From Micromonospora sediminimaris (GTDB lineage: Bacteria; Actinomycetota; Actinomycetes; Mycobacteriales; Micromonosporaceae): 64,000 nt of DNA. The stretch is taken from NCBI GenBank assembly GCA_900112325.1, contig FOLJ01000012.1, positions 1 through 64,000 of the forward strand, written 5' to 3'. The notes under the pieces are model-generated. The model made no database searches and had not been told where the DNA came from. It worked only from the letters and a program-made list of their open reading frames with translations. Both the position numbers and the translations under genes were made by a program. Shown in pieces: positions 60,001 to 64,000 of this stretch (its first letter is position 1; each line of letters begins with the position of its first letter).

Positions 60001-61563
60001 GACCAGCGTCTCGTACGCCGACATCATCTCGTCCAGCATGCCCTCGGGAAAGAGCGACTCGACGGCGTCCCACACCAGGCGTACGGTGCCGTCGCTGGTG
60101 CGGTAGATCTGGTGGTCGAGCCAGATCTGCGGAGTCTGGGAGATCATCCATGTCGGTTCGCCGAACCGGGCGGCGAACTCCTCGGGGATCAGCGGCGCGG
60201 ACAGGTCCACGGAGAACACCACGGGCGCCGTGCGGGGCGACTCCGGGTCAGCGCGGGTGAACTCGCGCAGCACATCGACGCCGGTGTACGCGGCGTGCCC
60301 GATGTCCTCGTGCATCTGCTTCTGGAGGGTGCGCGCGCGGTCGGCGAAACTGTCGCCGGAGAGGTCGACCTCCAGCAGCACCAGGCCGGAGAAGTCGCCC
60401 ACCAGCCGGGGCATCTCGGGATGCACGTCGAGGTCACGGTCGAACAGGGGAAGACTGAGCAGGAAGTGCTCGTCCCCACTCCAGCGGCTCAGGACCGTGG
60501 CGTACGCGGTGGCCAGCACCGCCGCGGGGGTCAGTCCCGCCTCGCCGGCCCGGCGCTCCAACTCCTGCCACTGGTCCACGGTGAGGTCGAAGAACCGACG
60601 GGCGAAGCGCTGCACGGTGACCGCGTCCGGATCGACCGCGAGGGGCAGCTTCGGCCCGCCGGGCAGCGCCGGCAGCCGCCGCTGCCAGTACGGGCGGGCG
60701 CGATCCCGTTCGGTGGCCCGGTTGCCGGCCTGCTCGGCGAGGTACCGGCCGAAGGTGTAGCCGACCTCGCCGAGGGCCTCCGGGTCGTCGTAGAGGACGA
60801 CCAGCTCCGACAGGATCACTCGGAAACTGGCCAGGTCCACGGCCAGCAGATCCACGTTGAAGTGCAGCCGGTCCACCCCGTCGGGTAGCCGGGTGAGCTG
60901 CACGTCGATCACCTCACCGCGGCCGACCTCCAGGATGCGGTGCGAGAGCCGGTCGCGCAGATCCAGCGCCGCGGCCGCCGCGTCGCCGGCGGGACGGTCG
61001 CGGAAGTCGTGCACGGTCAGGCCGGGCCACACCGGCTCGGGCAGGATCTGCTGGGTCGCATCGTCGGCGAACCGTGCCCGCAGCATCGGATGGCGGGCCA
61101 GCAACGCCCGGACCGCCCGTTCGAGGCGCCGCGCGTCCACTCCGGTCGACTCGAACTCGAGGTAGTTGTGGCAACCGACGCCGCCGAGCGCATGGTCACC
61201 CGAGCGGCCGAACAGGTACGCCTGCTGCACCGGGGTCAGCGGGAAGGCCCGGTCCGGGTCGTGGCGGGTGACGTCGGCGGGTCGCGGGGGCGCTGCCGAC
61301 TCGGTCGCGGTCACGGTGGGACCGACCAGGCCGACCCAGGCCGACAGCCGCGGGTCCGTGGCCAGCTGGGTGAACGTGACCTCGGCACCGGCGCCGTTGA
61401 GCCGGCTGGTCAGTCGCATCAGGTGCAGCGACTGCAGGCCCAGTTCGAACAGGTTGCTGTCATCGTCCGCCGTGGTCAGTTCCATGCCGAGCAGTTCGGA
61501 CACCGCAGCGCGCAGGGCGTCCCGATCCGTCCCGGTGCCGCAGTCGGTGTTTTCCGCCACCAT
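57010..61563 (-). CDS. NRPS 1: ArCP-Cy-A(Cys-like, with embedded MT-like domain)-PCP
   Basis: 1517 residues from the ATG at 61563, preceded by AAGGGAG. Domains: aryl carrier protein (10-80) with S45 in LFELGLQSLHLMRL; heterocyclisation (107-540) with D238-D243 (VDLLAVD); adenylation (560-1400) with FTSGSTGLPKG and specificity residues D751, L752, W755, N794, L820, S822, L847, I855, W856, one step from the cysteine code; an insertion at about 1003-1355 between A8 and A10 that resembles a methyltransferase but has a degenerate SAM loop (AEWQPDSGRGTARLL); and a PCP with S1455 (RLGGDSLLATRF). The layout equals PchE, whose inserted domain epimerises the thiazoline. It accepts an aryl acid and builds an aryl-thiazoline. 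Confidence 0.95.
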   Translation of the reverse strand: MVAENTDCGTGTDRDALRAAVSELLGMELTTADDDSNLFELGLQSLHLMRLTSRLNGAGAEVTFTQLATDPRLSAWVGLVGPTVTATESAAPPRPADVTRHDPDRAFPLTPVQQAYLFGRSGDHALGGVGCHNYLEFESTGVDARRLERAVRALLARHPMLRARFADDATQQILPEPVWPGLTVHDFRDRPAGDAAAAALDLRDRLSHRILEVGRGEVIDVQLTRLPDGVDRLHFNVDLLAVDLASFRVILSELVVLYDDPEALGEVGYTFGRYLAEQAGNRATERDRARPYWQRRLPALPGGPKLPLAVDPDAVTVQRFARRFFDLTVDQWQELERRAGEAGLTPAAVLATAYATVLSRWSGDEHFLLSLPLFDRDLDVHPEMPRLVGDFSGLVLLEVDLSGDSFADRARTLQKQMHEDIGHAAYTGVDVLREFTRADPESPRTAPVVFSVDLSAPLIPEEFAARFGEPTWMISQTPQIWLDHQIYRTSDGTVRLVWDAVESLFPEGMLDEMMSAYETLVRALAAGAWTGALPEIALPAASRRTRAAVNSSTRAMTENLLHTRFFAEAGDRAGRPALLWGEQGALAHDELAARALRVAGALARRGVGRGSYVAVLAPKGVPQIVAVLGVLAAGAAYVPIGVDQPAERRARILELSGARIVLDGSGLLGPADVAAEILTIDAAERADPLDAPVPADPEDPAYVIFTSGSTGLPKGVELTHRAAVNTVEDINERFDLGPADRVLAVSALDFDLSVWDIFGLLAVGGAAVLVPESGRRDATEWLGLCRRHGVTIWNTVPALLDMLLTAADDAHLPDTLRLALLSGDWIGLDLPGRLAGATDGRCRFISLGGATEAAIWSNSFEVVEVPAGWRSIPYGTPLRNQKFRVVDSRGRDCPDWVPGELWIGGAGVALGYRGDTELSAARFPVVDGERWYRTGDLGRYWPDGNLEFLGRLDHQVKINGFRVELGEIESCLQAHPEVAQAVAVVVTEGRREVVAAVVERGPAPDSGLPVVERGSGRPGDEFLPPVIGAAEEDPLLLEHQLVEVLLAEVVAPLIEPADPPSTVCAVQRPVVDVWLDYLAHRDVLSDTPDGYAPGPRWAEVTDARWVKRIRDNTIGTRLAPVTTALEWAAPLYSAILSGAAEATALLDDPVLAPEALNDLMPATAECLAAIAHDLTGRGGTAPRVVAEWQPDSGRGTARLLAALPGDAAEYTLLGAARPTLAKAEASLRERGHRVRVAVQGTDAIAAPHVHTFDAVVANNVLHRMSDPETAAVTMGLLLAAGGRLYLLERAHPTPLALVTALPLEARAGRFDGDGPAGWLHGPERWTRALSAAGLSDVRVLRTEATGEILLTADRPAATTGGVDPDRLRRWAEERLPEHMVPAHVAVLPALPLSANGKVDRRRIQVVLEQAVDRPRDVGAPPRGGTEAFVADRWAKLLGLDAVGRDENFFRLGGDSLLATRFVAEVRGAWGVELPMRDVMRAATVAGLSALIDELREATGGTSPAGWDTTEDFEEGAV

Positions 61564-61685
61564 TCTCAAGCTCCCTTGCGCGCTATCGACTCCGCTGCGG
61601 ATTGTTCGGTTCGAAAGTGTCGACGGGCGGGATGTGAGATTGATGTCAGGCGAACCGGCGACATCAGCGCCGACACCTGGCCCCG

Positions 61686-61715
61686 ACCCTAACAGCAGCC
61701 CGCAGCACCGAGCAA
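61686..61715 (-). promoter_or_regulatory. Putative promoter upstream of NRPS 1
   Basis: Minus strand: -35 TTGCTC (61715-61710), 18-base spacer, -10 TAGGGT (61691-61686), in the 220-base gap between the formamidase-like gene and NRPS 1. The leader would be about 115 bases. No IdeR-like or Zur-like box was recognisable by eye in this gap. Confidence 0.4.
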
Positions 61716-61783
61716 TCTGTTGCCACCCGGCGGGTGGCCGTGAATATCGTGGTCTCCGTCATGAGAAATGCACACCGGATCGA

Positions 61784-62692
61784 CTACCGGTCCGCGCCGA
61801 TCAGCTCGGTAAGCGAGTCACCCAGCATTGTGCCGCGGACGCCGAGATCGAAAGCCAGGTCGAAGTGGTTCCGCGACGGCACGACGAGGTCGACCACCTG
61901 ACCGCCGCCGGCCCGGACGGCGTCGACGAACTCCGCATGCTGCCTGCCGAACTCGTCGGTCTCGTGCTCCCCCCTCGCGACGACCAGCGGCGGCAGCGGC
62001 GCCGGCAGTCGATGGATCGGGCTGTAGGCGTGGGCCGTCTCCGGGTCCAGCCCCAACGCCTCGTTCACGTATGTCCGACGGACCGGCTCCAGGTCGTAGA
62101 CGCCGCTGAGCAGGACCGCACCCGCCACCGTCCGATCGGGACGGTCTCCGTACCGTCGCCAGCCGGGCCCGTCGAGCAGCGACATGGCGGCCAGGTGCGC
62201 CCCGGCGGAGCACCCGCTCAGGTAGATCGATCCGGGGCTCGACGGCAACTGGTCGGCGTTTCGGCAGATCCAGCGGACTCCCTCGGCGACCATGTCGACG
62301 ATCTCCGGAAGCCGGTACGCGGGCGCCAGGCCGTAGCCCAACGCCGCGACGGAGATTCCTCGCGGCACCAGGTCCAGCGCCATGAAGGCCGATTCGAGTC
62401 GGCTCAACTCCTGCCAGTAACCACCATGGATGAACACCAGCAGCGGACCGCCCGGTCCGGCCGCCGGGAAATAGTCGAACAATTGCTCTTGTCGCGGCCC
62501 GTAACGCACACCGGAACGCACTTCGAGTCGGTTCCGGGCCAACGCGCTGCGTTCGGCGTACTCACGCAGGAAGACATTGATGTCCGCGACGCAGGAACTC
62601 GGCGAGTACTGAATGTCCAGGGTTCGTTGGTCGTAGGTCAGATACACGTCTTTTTCGCTTCCGGGCCGAAACGGTCGCTGCTGAACCTTCAC
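61784..62692 (-). CDS. Kynurenine-formamidase-like alpha/beta hydrolase
   Basis: 302 residues from the GTG at 62692; a GTG directly before it (62695) abuts the Shine-Dalgarno sequence GGGGAAGG and is less likely. The oxyanion motif LLVFIHGGYWQELSRLE is the H-G-G-x-W of arylformamidases; the nucleophile is in YLSGCSAGAHLAAM, the acid near HETDEFGRQHAEF, and the histidine in VPSRNHFDLAFD. Arylformamidase hydrolyses N-formylkynurenine to kynurenine. Next to a tryptophan halogenase it probably acts on a halogenated N-formylkynurenine, as in taromycin biosynthesis. Another ester or amide hydrolase role is possible. Confidence 0.8.
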   Translation of the reverse strand: MKVQQRPFRPGSEKDVYLTYDQRTLDIQYSPSSCVADINVFLREYAERSALARNRLEVRSGVRYGPRQEQLFDYFPAAGPGGPLLVFIHGGYWQELSRLESAFMALDLVPRGISVAALGYGLAPAYRLPEIVDMVAEGVRWICRNADQLPSSPGSIYLSGCSAGAHLAAMSLLDGPGWRRYGDRPDRTVAGAVLLSGVYDLEPVRRTYVNEALGLDPETAHAYSPIHRLPAPLPPLVVARGEHETDEFGRQHAEFVDAVRAGGGQVVDLVVPSRNHFDLAFDLGVRGTMLGDSLTELIGADR

Positions 62693-62693
62693 C

Positions 62694-62729
62694 ACCTTCC
62701 CCTGCGGTCGACCGACCGCAGGGGAAGGT
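62694..62729 (-). promoter_or_regulatory. Hairpin covering the ribosome-binding site of the formamidase-like gene
   Basis: A perfect 17-base inverted repeat (62694-62710 and 62713-62729) with only two bases between the arms, 24 bases after the halogenase stop. In the mRNA the 3' arm contains GGGGAAGG, the Shine-Dalgarno sequence of the next gene, so folding would block its translation. There is no U-run, so it is not a classical terminator. Confidence 0.7.
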
Positions 62730-62753
62730 GTGCGTACGACGCGGTCGGAAGGT

Positions 62754-64000
62754 TCACTGGTTGGCGCGCATGGCGGCGAAGTACTCGTTCTGGGTGGGCA
62801 GCTCCTGGACCAGTTTCTCGGCCTTCACCCGGATGCGCTCGAACTCCGCCAGGGCCGCCCGCTCGTCGGCCAGCTCGACGGCCGGCGAGTGCCGCACGTC
62901 GATTCCGCCCGTGCCCAGCAGGATGCAGTTGTACGAGTAGGGCGGCAGACCGTGGTAGTACGGGTAGATCGACTCCGAGTCCGGCACCTTGTGCTGCCAG
63001 ATCTCGATCCGCTCCGCGAGCGCGTCGGGGATCACCCGGGTCTTGGTGTCCTTCCAGTACTGGTTGTCCACCCGCTTCGCCCCCCGGTAGTGCAGGCAGA
63101 GGAACTCCCGCACGCCGTCCATGACGTGGGTGATGGACCTGTTGTACTGCTCGCGCAGCAGATCGTCGCCGAGCCCGGACGGGAAGTACTTGACCATCTG
63201 TTCGATGGCGTGGTGGATGAAGAAGATGCCGGTCGACTCCAGCGGCTCGACGAAGCCGCTGGACAGGCCGACCGCGACGCAGTTCTTCACCCACGACCGC
63301 TGGCTGCGTCCGATACGCATCCGGATGTGGTTCGCGGGCACGTCGGCCGTCTCGGGGCCGACGAACTCGCGCAGTACCCGCTCGGCCTCCTCCGGGGTCG
63401 CGTAGTCGCTGGCGTAGACGTACCCGGTGCCGATCCGGCTGATCAGCGGGATCGTCCAGATCCATCCGGCGTCCTGCGCGGTCGCGGTCGTGCACGGCCG
63501 CAGCGGCTTGCTCTCCATGTCCAGCGGCACCTGGAGAGCGACAGCGCTGTCGTTGGGCAGGGTGTCCTGGTAGGACACGAACGGTTCGCCGAGGGCCTTG
63601 TTCAGCAGCAGCGCCCGGAAGCCGGTGCAGTCGACGAACAGGTCGCCGGCGATCTCGCCGTGCTCGGCGGTACGCACGTGTGAGATGAACCCCTGATCGT
63701 CGAGCGCCACGTCGACGACGTTGTCGACGACGTGCTTGACACCCCGCTGGGTGGAGTAGCCGGTCAGGAACTTCGCCAACAGGTGCGCCTCGAAGTGGTA
63801 CGCGTAGGGGATCTGCGCGCCCTGGTACTCCGCGATCGTCGACCGGGCCGACGTCTCGTCGCGGGTCTGCTCGACGAAGCCCTGGTCCACCAGGCTGCCG
63901 TCGAGATACCGGGGCGAACGCTCGGCATCACACAGCGACGCCATGACGAAGCAGTCCTTGTCGAACCGCGAGGTCGTCGGGTAGCGCAGCCACCAGTCAC
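62754..64000 (-). CDS. Flavin-dependent tryptophan halogenase, C-terminal part (cut by window edge)
   Basis: About 415 C-terminal residues are present; the start is beyond 64000. Two family hallmarks are visible: W-x-W-x-I-P in AGWIWTIPLISRIG, which blocks the monooxygenase path, and SSGFVEPLESTGIFFIHHAI, whose Glu-Ser pair corresponds to the catalytic region of PrnA and RebH. IPYAYHFEAHLLAKFLTGYS is also typical. The catalytic lysine and the FAD GxGxxG motif lie off the window. The enzyme chlorinates or brominates the indole ring of free tryptophan (position 5, 6 or 7 cannot be told). A flavin reductase is needed; none is seen in this cluster part. Confidence 0.93.
   Translation of the reverse strand, partial: DWWLRYPTTSRFDKDCFVMASLCDAERSPRYLDGSLVDQGFVEQTRDETSARSTIAEYQGAQIPYAYHFEAHLLAKFLTGYSTQRGVKHVVDNVVDVALDDQGFISHVRTAEHGEIAGDLFVDCTGFRALLLNKALGEPFVSYQDTLPNDSAVALQVPLDMESKPLRPCTTATAQDAGWIWTIPLISRIGTGYVYASDYATPEEAERVLREFVGPETADVPANHIRMRIGRSQRSWVKNCVAVGLSSGFVEPLESTGIFFIHHAIEQMVKYFPSGLGDDLLREQYNRSITHVMDGVREFLCLHYRGAKRVDNQYWKDTKTRVIPDALAERIEIWQHKVPDSESIYPYYHGLPPYSYNCILLGTGGIDVRHSPAVELADERAALAEFERIRVKAEKLVQELPTQNEYFAAMRANQ

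Larger units (their letters stand above)
45256..64000 (-). other. Biosynthetic cluster: halogenated aryl-thiazoline/thiazolidine NRPS metallophore (partial)
   Basis: Nine genes on one strand: tryptophan halogenase, kynurenine-formamidase-like hydrolase, two heterocyclising NRPSs, thiazolinyl imide reductase, two ABC half-transporters, type II thioesterase and asparagine-synthase homologue. From NRPS 1 to the thioesterase the genes overlap or nearly touch, so they form one operon, with a possible second promoter before the ABC genes. The core matches pyochelin/coelibactin/yersiniabactin logic. The halogenase and formamidase are not part of those systems as I know them. The cluster continues past the right edge. 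Confidence 0.85.

Noticed and set aside
57415..60888. A 1157-codon open frame on the plus strand inside NRPS 1
   Set aside because: It mirrors the coding frame of a GC-rich NRPS gene. Its translation is biased to R, G, H, V, D and Q, has no domain, and NRPS 1 is unambiguous on the other strand.
61564..61783. IdeR/DmdR1 iron box or Zur zinc box upstream of NRPS 1
   Set aside because: I looked for TTAGGTTAGGCTAACCTAA-like and TGAAAATGATTTTCA-like sites and saw only isolated TTAGG and TGAG pieces. A weight-matrix scan of the promoter, including beyond 64000, would be needed.
61166..63124. Plus-strand open frame of 652 codons over the formamidase and halogenase genes
   Set aside because: Antisense shadow: both minus-strand genes show catalytic motifs, and the plus frame shows none.
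1..64000. CRISPR arrays, tRNA or rRNA genes, transposases, phage genes
   Set aside because: No regularly spaced repeats of CRISPR type, no tRNA-like cloverleaf noticed, no rRNA and no transposase or integrase frames. A tRNA scan would settle any missed tRNA.

Overview
The window is high-GC actinomycete DNA. Gene content (GH11 xylanase, GH43/AbfB and CE1-CBM2 polysaccharide enzymes, SARP and LAL regulators, PaaX and PucR regulators, many GTG starts and 4-nt stop/start overlaps) fits a soil Micromonosporaceae member such as Micromonospora. That assignment is inference; no rRNA or tRNA gene is visible.

Layout. 1-17 kb: the 5' end of a secreted xylanase; a membrane/hydrolase protein; an AfsR-type SARP regulator; a PucR regulator divergent from a class II aldolase/aminotransferase fusion with an FGGY sugar kinase; a GT-C-like membrane protein; a CPA2 antiporter fused to a UBP zinc finger, with a one-domain KhtT-like partner; and a secreted GH43-AbfB enzyme under a LacI-type palindrome. 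17-26.9 kb: GNAT acetyltransferases and a GNAT remnant, a translationally coupled small-gene pair, a repeat-rich spacer beside argS, a large lipoprotein, a VOC protein, a MarR regulator facing an FMN-reductase/GNAT fusion, and a D-amino-acid oxidase. 26.9-45 kb: a two-component system divergent from a lipoprotein/adaptor/ABC efflux operon, an SGNH lipase, a LAL regulator, an OsmC protein, an orphan sensor kinase, a PaaX regulator, a feruloyl/acetylxylan-type esterase with CBM2, and two related TetR regulators around an MFS exporter.

45.2 kb to the right edge is the most notable part: a biosynthetic cluster entirely on the minus strand. In transcription order it has a tryptophan halogenase (cut by the edge), a kynurenine-formamidase-like hydrolase, NRPS 1 (ArCP-Cy-A with an embedded methyltransferase-like domain-PCP), NRPS 2 (TubC-type docking-Cy-A-PCP-TE), a thiazolinyl imide reductase, two exporter-fold ABC half-transporters, a type II thioesterase and an asparagine-synthase-like amidotransferase. 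Both adenylation domains carry cysteine-type codes. The logic is that of pyochelin/coelibactin/yersiniabactin-like metallophores (aryl cap, thiazoline, thiazolidine). The salicylate supply is replaced, or joined, by a halotryptophan/halokynurenine route, which predicts a halogenated aryl-capped bis-cysteine product. The aryl-AMP ligase, tryptophan dioxygenase and kynureninase (or aminotransferase) needed for this model are not in the window and should lie beyond position 64000. A TetR-type operator core upstream of the MFS exporter recurs upstream of the ABC pair, suggesting joint control of export.

Limits: all family calls come from reading motifs. No database comparison was made, and start codons were chosen from Shine-Dalgarno-like sequence and gene overlaps.
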